64,000 bases of DNA from Tenebrio molitor. Taxonomy: Eukaryota; Arthropoda; Insecta; Coleoptera; Tenebrionidae. The notes beneath the pieces are model-generated. The model had not been told where the DNA came from, made no database searches, and was given only the letters and a program-made list of their open reading frames with translations. Below are positions 22,357 through 33,833 of this stretch, piece by piece; the first letter of the stretch is position 1, and the number at the start of each line of letters is the position of its first letter. Where the stretch lies: assembly GCF_963966145.1 (NCBI RefSeq), contig NC_091047.1:24676001-24740000 (forward strand), read 5' to 3'. The position numbers were made by a program, and so were the translations under genes.

Positions 22357-22541
22357 TTGGTTCAAACCACCATTTTCGCCTACTCTGATTTCTTTTATTT
22401 GATCGCACGGTACTACTTGACCTTTTGATTTGAATAGATAAAAGCACACTTTAACATCTGCTATAGAAAAAAATAATTTCCTTTCCTCTAAATATTCAAT
22501 AATTTAGTGCTGATATTAATTATTAATTTAATGTGTTAGTA

Positions 22542-23280
22542 CCAGGGTAATTTACAAAAATTTAGTTATTCTTGGTATCAGACTAGGGAAATTCAAACAA
22601 TTATATTTTTCAATATAATCACTTTATCGTTCACTCATTTTTCTGTCATCACTGCTTTATCGGTCGAAAAATAAAAACCACGAAGCTTCCCATTAACTTT
22701 TGGAAATAAATGCTACTCATGTGAGCTGCTCAGGCTAGATATTGTAAATAGGGGGGTTTCTTCAAATTTTGAAATCAGAGTTATCAATGCAGCAATGCAA
22801 TTCCTGTGAATCTTATACTGTTCGAGAAAAAGTCTCATTTTGCACCGGCCTTCTTTCTTAATTATTAAATTTACCAATATATTCTAGACCACATAGATTT
22901 TCGTAACATTCTATACCAAGTTTTAAATTTTTGTACCTATTCTTAACCATTGTACAAATATTTTTCGGCGATACTTCACAATTACTTGATAAAGAGTTTT
23001 CAATTTGTCACTGAATGCCTTCTACGTCAGAAACAATACATTTAGGACCATCCGGGTACATGCACGGCAGTAAGTAGATAAAATACTCTTCGTAATATGA
23101 TTGTCTAGTAAGCTTGTTTTAGAGTTGACAGAAAATAACGTGTTTTAACTCAAAGCTATTCTAGAGAAGGAAACTCTTTAATTGCACCCTCGTTGTAAGG
23201 AAAATGAAAAGTCGCAAGTTTTTGGACTTAACAATTAAATTTAGTTTTTTAAACAATTGACGTAATTAATGTTTTAAACA
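22542..23280. other. Gene-free stretch
   Basis: AT-rich DNA between the D2 duplicate and the next MITE. No repeat ends, RNA gene or coding exon recognised. Confidence 0.3.
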
Positions 23281-23737
23281 TATACAAAGTGTCTATTAAA
23301 GAACGCATATTAAAAGTCCTGTGGAATTGTGAGGTTCTATAATTTTATTGTATCGAACTAAATATGTCAAGCCGTTGAAGTCGTCAAATCAGATGTTAAC
23401 AGTCAAATGTCATTTTTTTTCAGTTTTTCTATGTAAACCCTGTTCACGTTGGATTGAATATTAGTGGTGTAAATCGCACACATTTGGCATTAACTTTCAT
23501 ATGAGTTGTCATAGTACCAGCTCAGCCATTTGCACCACAACTCTTCTTCCCAACGTGAACAGGTACATATTATATTCTAATTATTTTTTATTTTACAACA
23601 GTCGTTATTGATGAACTTACATAATCTCTGTTTTTCTGTTTGGTACCACTATATACTACAGAGCTGCAAAAATCAAATTATATATTCGAATTCCACAGGA
23701 CTCTTGATGTACGTTCTTTTATAGACATTTGTACATA
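23281..23737. mobile_element. MITE, about 457 bp, carrying a nested MITE
   Basis: Imperfect inverted ends: TATACAAAGTGTCTATTAAA then GAACGCAT and AGTCCTGTGGAATT on the left, and on the right AATTCCACAGGACTC, then GTACGTTCTTTTATAGACAT. The centre contains a second palindromic element at 23437-23565. Confidence 0.75.
23437..23565. mobile_element. Nested short MITE, about 129 bp
   Basis: Ends ACCCTGTTCACGTTGG and inverted CCAACGTGAACAGGTA, with GTGGTGTAAAT against GTGGTGCAAAT further in. It lies inside the MITE 23281-23737. Confidence 0.7.
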
Positions 23738-24590
23738 GGAACTGCAATATTTCAAAACTTACTTTTTGACGTTAATTTAAATTTTTCGTCAGATTCTTGG
23801 TAGACAGTCGTTGTAACTTGCATCACAGATGCACATATGTTTACATAAAACGTCAACAAACAACTTCCTAACCTTACTTTTTCGCATTCGTGTTTTATGG
23901 CTGTTATTTGTGCAATAGATATTATTAATTTTTAATAAAATAAATTTAATTAAAAAAAATCTTTGATCGCATGATACGAGTACATATGTACCTACTCATT
24001 TCAACGGCGCTTTCGAATTCGACTCGTGCATAACATTGACTACTCATCGTATTACAACTGATTATATACTATTGTGTGTTTATTTTTCCTTCCCATGAGC
24101 AGGTTCTTCAACTGTCGAAGTCGTCTCAAGTTGTTTAAAGAACATTTGTTTTTTGCTCAGTTTGACAAAATTGTATAATTTTTCAACGGTTAAAAGAGGC
24201 TGTTTTCTTTTTCAATCAATTAATAACTAAAGGAACATTGTAAGTGAGAAATACGTATTCAAATGAAAAATACGTAAATGGAACAATATGAATTTCTATT
24301 ATCAGATTATCACTTTTCTCGTATAAAAGATTCAAATTTTGAAAGTGCGTAGTTGAGACTCTGGGAATGATTTCAAATTTATCTTAAACTTAAATCTGCA
24401 AGAATTATTTTATATAATGTCTTTTCCCGAAAGGGAGTTTTCTTTTCGGCAAGCAAAATAATACCAAATTATCGTATACGAGTACTGTTTTTGGCAGTTA
24501 TCTTGAAAAAAAAAATGTTTCACCGACAGCTTTTAACACACCGATCCTTAAAGAGTTTATATTTACGGTAAGTGTGATAACAAAATTTAA
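23738..24590. other. Gene-free stretch
   Basis: AT-rich, no recognisable coding or repeat structure. Confidence 0.3.
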
Positions 24591-24914
24591 TATCGGGCCT
24601 TCAAATAAATATATATTTAGAGTAGGCGTAGACTACTTCTGTTAACAGTGTAAAGTAATTTTTGTAGGTAACCAATTATTCTCCGGCGTTACACAGGTTA
24701 CATAGTAAGCTTTTTCCCAATTTCATATTGTCATATTCCGTGAAGGGGGAATAGGAAGAATGCACTACAAAAATTAAAAATATTTTCTAACCTAATTTTA
24801 TTTCGTTAAAATGTCAGACGTTTCTCGTGTCATTTTCTACGCTGGAAAAATGTTGCAAACAATTGAATTTCCAGAGGTTGCTCTAAATATAAATTTATTT
24901 GAAAGCCCGTGATA
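24591..24914. mobile_element. MITE, 324 bp, with a partial inverted copy at 51471
   Basis: Left end TATCGGGCCTTCAAATAAAT then ATATATTTAGAG, right end inverted CTCTAAATATAAATTTATTT then GAAAGCCCGTGATA. The left half recurs in opposite orientation at 51471-51624, including GGTTACCTACAAAAATTACT. Non-coding. Confidence 0.85.
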
Positions 24915-25227
24915 ATAACTAGATAAGCCGCACGAAAATCATCAGTTCATGTAAATTTATTAAAGATTATAATTGTTTCAACATTATTGTAACTGTAAAT
25001 ATCTTCGTAACTTTAAGTTAAAAATAATCTGGTTTTCCATCAAACTGGTTATAACCGAAGAAAAATTTCACTTTAGCACTTTTACGCAGAACAAATGTAT
25101 ATGAATTAATCTTTACTAAACGCACTGACGCTAACATCTTAAGAGAGCACTCTTATGAAACTTTATTAGTAAGAAAAGAATGTCAGGAAGAACCGAATGA
25201 AAAGCGACACATCGTGTGGTAAAAGTT

Positions 25228-25233
25228 TTATTT
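25228..25233 (-). terminator. Polyadenylation signal of the hexosaminidase gene
   Basis: AATAAA on the minus strand about 275 bases after the stop codon, within an A/T-rich run; a plausible 3' end for the fdl-like mRNA. Other AT-rich hexamers between 25240 and 25506 are not canonical. Confidence 0.5.
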
Positions 25234-25506
25234 AATAAATAAGCAACACTTGATGACTCTTAAACTTAACACTAGAAATTGTACTGATGAAGTGTTTTGT
25301 TGAATCGAAGAAACTTTGGCTGTAAGTACTTATCATGGGCAAGAGTCGGAGTCATGATAATCAAAAGCATGCAGGCTCAGTCACATCAAACGGAGTTGGC
25401 ACATAATAAAAATCAGTCCGGTGCTGGAAACGATAAAACTAATATCACTGACGTGCAAACTCGAACCAAATAAATTAACAGTTCGTTCTAGCTTGGTCCG
25501 CCGTCG

Positions 25507-27253
25507 TCAAAGGCACATGCCGGGATTTTGTACGCACCAAATCGGCCACAACGCCTCCGCCCCCAACCCTCTCGAAATTAACCTGTCTCTATGAGTATTC
25601 AGTCGGGTGTAAACGTCCTCTTGTATGGTGAAGGTGGTGGTGTCGAGCTGAGGGTCGCTCCACACCCGCTCGGCGAACGCCGCCGCGCGCGGCCACAACC
25701 GCGTGTCCAAAGAGCCTTCGTCGAACTGCTCGCTCCACAGACAAGCTTCTCCTCCGAGAATTTGTTTCTTATTGAGGTGGAGCTGCTGCCAGGGACGGTG
25801 GTTGTAGACGGTCTGCCAAGGCCTGTACGGGTCGCAAGCCGCCTCTCCCGTCTCTCTCCACCTCCCGAAGCCGCAGTCCAAGTACCACGCGTCCACGTGC
25901 GAGATTATCACCCTGTACCCATCGGCGATCAAGTCGGGAGTGTCCGGCCACTGACTCGCCCCCCAACTCTGAACCACGACGTTCTTCTTGTCCAAGTACT
26001 TGTACACGTAGGGTCTCTTGCTCAGGTTGCTCGACCACATTATCACCACCGGAACCCTGTTTCCGTTGTTGGCCGCGTCCAGCCTCTTCAGCGCTTTCAG
26101 AGTGAACTCCCCCCACAAGTCGTGCAAATCCGTGTAGTTCATCAAGGTCGTGGTCTTCTGCAAGTGCTGGGCCCAGCATTCCAGGTTCACCTCGTCTCCC
26201 CCGAGGTGGAACAGTTCATTTTCGTCGCTCAACTCGAGGAGGTCCTTGTAGACTTTTTCCAAAATATCGTAGACGTTGGGGTTCTCTGGGTTGAGTTGGC
26301 CGCAAGGGGGTTCCCCGCAGTACAAACTCCAAGGGCGCTCGTTGACGCACACGGCCAACTCTCCTAGACCTTCTTGAGGACCCCAAGTCCATCCGTTGCC
26401 GGCGTGCGCCGGAGTGTCCATTTCTAGAACTACTCTAATTCCTCTGATTCTAGCGAACTCTACTAAAGCTCGCACGTCTTCAGGGGTGTAGATCATGTCA
26501 GGGCCGTAAGCTCCGTTTTTGGCCAGTTGGGGGACCCTGTGTAACACTAGAGGGAAGCTCTGGGAATCGGTTATGTGCCAATGGAAGACGTTTAGTTTGT
26601 TAGCAGCCATGCCGTCCAGCACCCTTCGGATGCTCTCGACCGACATGTAATTCCTCGCAGTGTCCACCATGATGCCTCTGTAGGCAAAAATCGGGTTGTC
26701 TTGGATACTAGCACCCTTGAGCACCTTCAGCATGCCACTTCTTTCGTACTCGTCCCACCAGATCAACTGAGAAAGAGTCTCCAGGCCGTGTCTCGCTCCG
26801 AAGAAGGTCTTCGCTGTGATATTCGCGACGATCTCGTCTTCTCTGGGCTTCACCACCAGACTGTAACCTTCACTGGTGTCCAGTTTCAACTTGACCACGT
26901 CCGGTTGGGCTATGTTGACCTTAACGACGAACCTCTTGACGTCGCTGCTTTGCTCTACGTAATCTTTGTTCTGGACTAGACTGATGACGTTGCTGTTGAA
27001 AGCCATGAAGGACTGCTGCAGGAGACTCCGCGCCGGTTCGTGGACGGCCGTCTCCAGCTCCAACTGCTGGTGGTTGAAGGTCACAGCTCTGCTGCCCAGA
27101 CTGACCGGTCCTGTGGGCTGGGGCCAGAGCTGCGTCGAACCGCACAACATGCTGCATGTCGATAATGACACTACAGGGATGGCCCCTTTTACATGCCGCC
27201 TCTCGCATCGTTGATTTATACATTGCCAAGTCCACTGGGGAGGGTGTGTCTTC
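25507..27253 (-). CDS. fdl: Fused-lobes-type beta-N-acetylglucosaminidase, exon 2 (GH20 catalytic region)
   Basis: GH20 glycosidase removing terminal beta-linked GlcNAc. FDL enzymes trim the GlcNAc on the alpha-1,3 arm of N-glycans in the secretory pathway, giving insect paucimannose glycans. The exon starts after a TTGTTTCAG acceptor (27256-27254), and its first base completes a Lys codon split with exon 1 (39355-39500). The joined protein has 630 residues, normal for insect FDL. It contains the Cys-rich WTWQCINQRCERR segment (about 55-67), an N-terminal hexosaminidase-like domain (to about 220), then YRGIMVDTARNY and NVFHWHITDSQSFP. The catalytic pair is in HLGGDEV (Asp402-Glu403), followed by GGEACLWSEQFD and RLWPRAAAFAERVW near the end. 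The stop is TGA at 25509-25507. It has higher GC than the surroundings. Secreted chitinolytic NAG is the alternative, but the exon 1 anchor argues for FDL. Confidence 0.9.
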
Positions 27254-28762
27254 CTGAAACAACGAAAATCGCTGTTAATTTTAGGGATATGTATGGGGTG
27301 TGCGGTCGCAGGGGTTGTTTGTCAGCGCCGCCGAAAAACTTGGATAGTTGGTGATCAATTTTTAATGGGGCGATTTGTACGATGCGCGTTGCAGGTTTTT
27401 AAATTTGATTTTCGGTCGGGACTTTTTCGAATGAGCCACGGTTTGCCAGCTTTCAACGATCCATTAGCTGAAATTTAATTACGATTCCATTTAAATTAAA
27501 ATAAAAATACTCGAAAGCGTCACAGCGGATTCGTTTCCAAGCTCGCCGGCGCATTTTTGTTGTGGTGTCATCGCTGTATTGTTTTAATTCAGCTGGAAGC
27601 TGCAAAAAATTCGTCGATAATTTGTCGCCACTTTTTACTCCCTGTAATCTGGGATTAACCAACATACACCCTGTGTATGTAAAATGAAAATCTCATGGTC
27701 GGATCTTGCTAAAAAGGCTCGAGGCAAACTAGTCAATAAAAATTACTTGCAATTACGCAACCACCTTCCTTTTTGTTCTTTCAAGAACTGAAAATAATTG
27801 TTTACGGCACCATTTAAAGCTGTTGTTGGCCGACTTCTCGCAACTCATCAATTACCTCATTCGTCATTCTTTCTACGCAATTACACAATGAATGCACTTC
27901 TCCCGATGCCCATTGAGCATTGATTGGGCCGGTGCCAGCTGATTAAACCGATTTTGTGTTCTCGAAATGACAGACAAACTTTCAGACCCTTCACCCATCC
28001 GTTATTAAATTTAAACGGTATTGATCCTGACCGTGGATTCGTCGGAAAATAACTCAAATTTATTTTGATGCGAGCACTACAACCAATTAATCCTATAGGG
28101 TTACCTCTGGAAACGGAACAGGTCACCTAAATTTAGACTAATTGATGTAAATATTTGAAGGTAAAAGAATATCCTGTTAGTATAATGTTGTAGGTTTCCC
28201 TCGACCATAACGCTGTTGCGGGGTGCATGTCGTGTTGTTGTAGTAGTAAATGGGAACGTTTCCGACTAATGATATGTCCATAAATAACAATTCGATTAAA
28301 CGGGGAAAAGTGTGTCGTTTCGGGGAGCTGCTTATTTACTTTTCTTTGGAGTGTTGTGCTTATGTAAAAATACAGAAACTTAATTAAACGACAGTTCTTC
28401 TCAATTTAAACCGGAAGACCGTGATGAATAAATTACGAAAAAATTAGATAAGTTGGGGGAAGTTTTTTATTCGCCAACTTCTCCAATGACGGGACAAACA
28501 ATAAAAAAAATAATTTTAAAATATGCATAACAAAGTCACCGGAAGATCCAAACGTGCAACTTTTTTCCAATTTGATAATTCCTTGTCACTCTGCGTTGCT
28601 TAACTTCGATTAATGTCACGAAAGTTGTTTATAAAGGAGAAATTTAGATCCGTAATTTTAGAAGAGTTGGAGTGACTAACTGCAAGTTGTAGATTGAGAA
28701 ATAGTTCTTTCTATTCCTATTTTAAATAATACATTCATTACATCGCGTTTACCGTTAACTAA

Positions 28763-29120
28763 TACAGGGTTATTATAAAATTATTGTAGTCCAAGTAGGC
28801 CTAAAAACTGAATGTAAAATTTATGGTTGCCGCTCCATATAAAAAACATAAAAATGATGTGAATAAGTGAGTACACACCGTTCACACACAGGAGTTAAAT
28901 TGGGGCAAAACAACTCAGTATTTTTAGAATTGGTTGCAAAAGAACTCAATATTTTTGGATCCAATCGTTAATTTAAAAAAAGTAAATAAAATTCCCACCA
29001 CCGCACTTTTCACCTAAAACAGTTACAGCGACAAAAATTGACAGTTCACATGAAAGCGGCAAAAATGTCATAACGTGGGCATGGCCTGCTTCGACTACAA
29101 TCATTTATAATAACCCTGTA
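28763..29120. mobile_element. MITE, 358 bp, TACAGGGTTATTATAAAATT ends
   Basis: Inverted ends at 28763 and 29120 share TACAGGGTTATTATAAA then TTGTAGTC(C/G)AAG(T/C)AGGCC. Non-coding. Located in the hexosaminidase intron. Confidence 0.85.
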
Positions 29121-29333
29121 GGTACTATTGATTACCCACGGTGAGTAATAACTCGTTACTCCAAGGATTGTGACCAAACACAAAATTCTATTTGCAAATT
29201 ATCGGATAAAGTGTAAAGTTGCTAGGATACAAATCAATATTCATATGTCATATTATTTTAAAACGCCATAATTCACGAGTCACTGCAATTTTATTTATTA
29301 AAAGAAATGACAAGTGAAATCTGATGGTAAAAA

Positions 29334-29454
29334 TGTTGTAGAAGAAGTATCGTATTTTACTCGCGTGTAATGGCTATATAATCTGGTGGTAAAAACGATT
29401 ATATCTGAACGTTGTAGAAGAAGTATCGTATTTTACTCGCGTGTAATGGCTATC
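29334..29454. repeat. Two-unit tandem repeat
   Basis: A 44-bp sequence starting GTTGTAGAAGAAGTATCGTA and ending GCGTGTAATGGCTAT occurs at about 29334-29378 and 29411-29454, identical over that length. Spacer sequence TGGTAAAAA also recurs before each unit. No function evident. Confidence 0.7.
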
Positions 29455-29573
29455 ACATATTCGGACAATTACAGTACTCGCTTACGGTTAGCGCCATCAT
29501 TACATGCTCGTTGAGCAATATACTATTTTTCACTTTTGAAAAATGCTTAAAGATTAGTAAAATAAGTAACAAC

Positions 29574-29919
29574 TGTTACCACCGGCCCTCTGGAGCGGTC
29601 GAACTGTCGAGTCCATCTTCGGGGCCGGTGTCGAGATTTGTTGACCGATGCCGTTTTAACGCTGGAGTAGCAAATGCACCCCGTCGAAGAAGATAGCCGT
29701 TTCGCAATCCAGCCGGTTTACCCGGACCGTCAGGCCCTTTGTGCAGAAGGAGAGGAGCACGGAAAAAAAAACAACCTTCTCCTCTTGGAGCAGGTAGAGA
29801 AGTGCCAGTGGCCGTGCCGTTTCCGGCCGGCGTCGACTATTTTTAGAAAGTTGGGACCAAACGCGACAAAAGAACGAGCGGGGGTGGTTTTGGACCACCC
29901 AAACAGCCCACGGGTAACA
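29574..29919 (-). repeat. 3' LTR of the TRIM-like element
   Basis: 346-bp long terminal repeat, identical by eye to 31064-31409. Its plus-strand start is TGTTACCACCGGCC and its end CCCACGGGTAACA, with the inverted TGTTAC/GTAACA termini typical of LTRs. The open frame seen here on the plus strand is part of the LTR, not a gene. Confidence 0.92.
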
Positions 29920-29935
29920 CACTCTCCCCCTCCGG
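29920..29935 (-). promoter_or_regulatory. Polypurine tract
   Basis: On the minus strand GGAGGGGGAGAGTG sits directly before the 3' LTR, the expected place for plus-strand DNA priming in reverse transcription. Confidence 0.75.
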
Positions 29936-31042
29936 AGGCCCAACTTTCATAATCGTTGACGCCGGCTTCAGCCCTCACCTTTTTTCTTTATTCAAATAAC
30001 ACAAAAAAGGACACATAAAACGACACGAAAAAAAAAAAGACGGAAAAATGAAAAAAAAAAGATTTAAAAATACAACTAAAATTAAAAAATGGCACAAGAT
30101 GGTGGTGCCGAGCGCGTCTCGGTGTCGCCGAACACTATGACCTGTAGGTCCGGGACATTGTGGGCTTCGCGGTGCGCCGTCTTCGATGGTGGTGGAGCCT
30201 GTCACGAGCTGCAGGGGTCCGACTTCTCAGCGGGTCCCTCTGAATCCCGGGAAGCCGGAACTGGCCTGGTGGACGACCTCCTCGATGGCGTTTGGGCGAG
30301 GATGCGGGAAGCGCAGCGACAGAGTTGCTCATTATCGGGCCCCCGGTCGTCGCCTCGGTGCACTAGTTGAGGGGCTGTCGCACGGCCCGGACGGCATCGC
30401 CACTCGGAAAATGACACGTTCCGCGAAACACGCACAAAACCGTTGTTGGGGACGCGCACAAAAGGGGGCACACACACCTGTCTCTGGCACGCCGGAGTCG
30501 ATGTCCATGGGCGCTGTGGTCTCCAACCGTTAGCTCCTTGGGGCGGACGTGGGACCCTCGGTGGCGGCTGTGGTGGCTCGGGGACTCAGCGGCCCCGGGG
30601 TGACGTCCTAGCGGGGACGACCGACGGCTGGGAACGGCGGCGTCCTCACGGATCCTCTTCCGACGTGCAGGCTGGTGGTGGAGGAACCAGGTGTCTCGAC
30701 GGTCGACCTTTGACACGCCAGCACCGAGAACTGTCTGGGCTGGCCGTCGGACTTGAAGGCCTGACCGGAGACGGAGTCGAACGGGCCCTGGGGTTCAACT
30801 CACCATCCTCTGGCTCCTTGGTGGTGTAGGTGTGACTCCTCTCCCTCCGGGCGACTCGCTTGACGATCCGGCCGAGTCCTGGACACGATGGGCAGCTGAC
30901 TGGGTCGACGATGAACAGGGGCTGACCCACGACTTCTTCTTCACGTCTGGCTCTTGTTGACGGACGGGACGGCTTCCTGCTGCCATCCGGGACGTTGGCA
31001 TCGGTCGGGGATTTGGGCTCTCCGACGCCTTGTCGGAGGAGA

Positions 31043-31060
31043 GCCCCACGTTGGGCGCCA
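31043..31060 (-). promoter_or_regulatory. Primer binding site, tRNA-Lys type
   Basis: TGGCGCCCAACGTGGGGC on the minus strand, three bases inside the 5' LTR. This is the standard PBS complementary to the 3' end of tRNA-Lys(1,2), all 18 bases intact. It fixes the transcription direction of the element as minus. Confidence 0.9.
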
Positions 31061-31063
31061 TTA

Positions 31064-31409
31064 TGTTACCACCGGCCCTCTGGAGCGGTCGAACTGTCGA
31101 GTCCATCTTCGGGGCCGGTGTCGAGATTTGTTGACCGATGCCGTTTTAACGCTGGAGTAGCAAATGCACCCCGTCGAAGAAGATAGCCGTTTCGCAATCC
31201 AGCCGGTTTACCCGGACCGTCAGGCCCTTTGTGCAGAAGGAGAGGAGCACGGAAAAAAAAACAACCTTCTCCTCTTGGAGCAGGTAGAGAAGTGCCAGTG
31301 GCCGTGCCGTTTCCGGCCGGCGTCGACTATTTTTAGAAAGTTGGGACCAAACGCGACAAAAGAACGAGCGGGGGTGGTTTTGGACCACCCAAACAGCCCA
31401 CGGGTAACA
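31064..31409 (-). repeat. 5' LTR of the TRIM-like element
   Basis: Second 346-bp LTR copy; in element orientation this is the 5' LTR, followed by TAA and the primer site. No difference from the other LTR was noticed. Confidence 0.92.
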
Positions 31410-32329
31410 CAACTTAGAAAAAATAGCGTAGATTATTTTTTTATCCGTCTAGGCTTCCAAACGACACAGGTTAATTGAAATGTTTTTTGAAATGTTTTGA
31501 AATAACCAAATTTTGGTGAAATTAAGAAATAAAAAGAGTCCGAACAGGATAGAGTTAAACTTTAACATTCTATAAATAATACAGTCCATCGCTCATTTAT
31601 TTGAAACGATTTCTAAAATTAGGTCTTTCTTTATTCATCAAATAGTTTCAAAACTTTTCATTTACATTACCTCACTGGTACTATGTACTTTGCAAAGAAA
31701 ACGATGAACTTACTTCATAATATCCGCGCACAAACAGTATCGGATGGGAATATTTCAATTGAATTTTTACGCGAAATTTTATGTACTCGTGTGGAAATTT
31801 CTCCAATTTTGTGCAAGCGACTAGAACAGAGGCGCAGATGACTAACCCAATTACTTGTAGACGCCTTTTTGGATTTTACTTCCCTTCTATAAATAATAAG
31901 AGCGTTATCGATCCCGAAACTTATTATTTCTTGTCCATGTGTGCTGCAACGGCCATCAAAAGTCCGCCTTTAGTTCGCATTTTACGGTACATAAACTTTA
32001 TTATGACAAGATAATAGTTTTTCGTTTGGTCTGTGTGAATGTCACGGGCGTGACGGGACGGCACCTAGTTATGGCGCTAAGCTCGGGTTATGCGAGACAA
32101 AATGATCAAAATATGCACACACGTGTATGCAACCAATTAGCAAAAATGTGCATCAAATGTTCCAAAGTGTGTGTGGAATAATATGCTATGTTTAATAAGT
32201 TTATTTTTCTATTGTGTGTTTGAAACAGAGTTATTACGATACCAAAAACAGTATTGTAACAGTTGAAAACGGTTCTATAATAGCGGTAGTATAATTTACG
32301 GTTATCATGTTGGTACTGTCAGACTCTTT

Positions 32330-32360
32330 TGCCAGAATCCTCGTCTAGAGGATTCTGGCA
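32330..32360. repeat. Perfect 13-bp-arm hairpin
   Basis: TGCCAGAATCCTC, loop GTCTA, then GAGGATTCTGGCA. No T-run follows and no gene is adjacent, so it is more likely a collapsed transposon end pair than a terminator or RNA. Confidence 0.6.
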
Positions 32361-32719
32361 GCGTCAACCAAAGTCGACAAATGTTTCAATTGTTTTTTGC
32401 CAACCATCATAAAATTCCCCAGAATTTAAAAATTCTTACTTTTGATTTAAAAACGTTGCAAAATAGAAAAAATCATATAAAAAAACTTGTTTCATAAGGC
32501 ATTTATTCCATTTGTCCTTTATAAAACTCGCGTTTCGCGACTCGTTTTATAAACTCATTAAATAAACACTTCCTTATGAAACTCGTTTTTTAATATACTA
32601 TTATCTACGATCATTAGATAAAAGCAACATTACTGATTTGAAAGCTCTACTCTAATTTGTCATTTTATCTACCAACAAATTAAAAAAGAGCTTTTATTTG
32701 TTCCTAGCCATGGATAAAA

Positions 32720-32810
32720 TTCGCCCAGTTGTCGACCTCGACTTCGTCTCGGTCTTCAATCTCTGGGCTTAGTACAAAAGACTTCTACTCTTAATGATAT
32801 AATCTACTAT
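32720..32810. repeat. Dispersed repeat, copy 1
   Basis: Shares TTCGCCCAGTTG(T/C)CGACCT, CTTCGTCTCGGTCTTCAATC and TCTGGGCTTAG with 63186-63281, continuing to ATAATCTACTA. The preceding 32508-32600 is rich in AAACTCG/CGAGTTT motifs and may belong to the same unit. Confidence 0.7.
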
Positions 32811-33833
32811 TAACCGTTTTCAACGACTAGTTGCGGCTAGTTTTTGGTTTAGCCAAGTGATAATAATTCTAAAATTGCATTTCTACAACCTGCTCATTCC
32901 TTCAGATTATCAAAAACCTCCTGGATTGTTGGATTTTGTATAAATATAGCATTTTGGTGCGTCTTTAGCGATGTCCAGAATTTCATTCTTAATAATGTAA
33001 ATATGTACGTCAGTGGTGTACAACTTGAAGAAGTTTAGTAATGATTGTAGACGACAAATTCAATTTCCAAGTACATCCATTATATATGCACATGAAAATG
33101 TCAGGCAAAGTCTACTTTTTAAATAGAATTGGTGAAGGTTTACCGTGGGCTGTCTTTCAATTTACTATTCATCTTGCTTATATTGTTTGCTTGATTAAAA
33201 AACCTAGGAGCTACAAATGATGTACAATAAGTGAATTAGTGTATTAAGTATTTTTCTTATGTGGGGCTCTACCCAATCACAAATTGGCACACTCATCATT
33301 TAAAAGAACTGTTGTCCCAGATATGAGCAAAAACAATTTTATTTCTCAAGATAGCCACCTGAAACGTACACATATTATGTAACGAAATGAAGTCCAAAAC
33401 ACAAAAGTGAAGACATCTACGAGTGAAATCGAGTTGCAGATATGCTGCTCCGGTTTCACAAGTCATATTATCGATTATTAATCATATCAAATATTTAAAA
33501 TTTAAATCCATTAACAGATGCCACTAGCTTTGTATTTATTTAATAAATGCATTTCTTGAGAAAGACTTGCGATTAGTACACCTTTTTCAACTTACAGTGT
33601 TTTTTCTTGGTTTTCCTCTTTTGTCAATTGTATTTCACTATTTCTCAAAACTATTTCCTATCAATATTAAATGTTGAAGTGACGTAAATATGAAATAGTG
33701 AAAAAGTGTATAATCGAGCAAACATTTTTAGTTGTCAAATTTGAAAAATGTCGTTATCGTTAGAAGCGAACCAAAATAAGGTGTTTTATTTTATCTTCCT
33801 ATCAAGGTTGGTAAAACTGGAATGCGTATAGTA

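Larger units (their letters stand above)
19319..22410. mobile_element. CCGTGCGATC-family MITE, second duplicate, split in two
   Basis: The left part (19319-19381) ends GATGCTTTGATTG and the right part (22357-22410) resumes TTGGTTCAAACCACC. Together they equal the intact copy at 17151-17266. TA lies at 19317-19318 and 22411-22412. The interruption is the long-inverted-repeat element 19382-22356. Confidence 0.9.
18747..22541. repeat. Duplicated segment D, copy 2, opened by a 2975-bp insertion
   Basis: The copy begins CCTATATCAGAATGATATGA right after element B and ends AATGTGTTAGTA at 22541. Removing 19382-22359 leaves about 817 bp collinear with 16590-17397. Differences include a short ACTCG insertion near 18849 and a few substitutions. 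Confidence 0.85.
29574..31409 (-). mobile_element. Compact non-autonomous LTR retrotransposon (TRIM-like), 1836 bp
   Basis: Two direct 346-bp LTRs (29574-29919 and 31064-31409) read identically and start TGTTAC and end GTAACA. A CAAC duplication flanks the element (29570-29573, 31410-31413). Read on the minus strand, a perfect 18-base tRNA-Lys-type primer site follows the 5' LTR after TAA (31043-31060), and a purine tract precedes the 3' LTR (29920-29935). The interior of 1144 bp is GC-rich and has short open frames on both strands, but none resembles gag, protease, reverse transcriptase or integrase. It must therefore be mobilised by another element. Identical LTRs point to a recent insertion. 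Confidence 0.92.

Noticed and set aside
25591..26367. Open frame of 258 codons on the plus strand
   Set aside because: It is exactly antisense to the GH20 catalytic exon and follows from its GC-rich third positions; no known motif.
26921..27262. Minus-strand 113-codon frame starting MFQEDTPSPVDLAM
   Set aside because: It lies in another frame of the hexosaminidase exon and crosses its acceptor site.
29511..31478. Several overlapping open frames of 60-130 codons on both strands
   Set aside because: They fall in the GC-rich LTR element. Two sets are duplicates because they lie in the LTRs, and none has gag, pol or host motifs.
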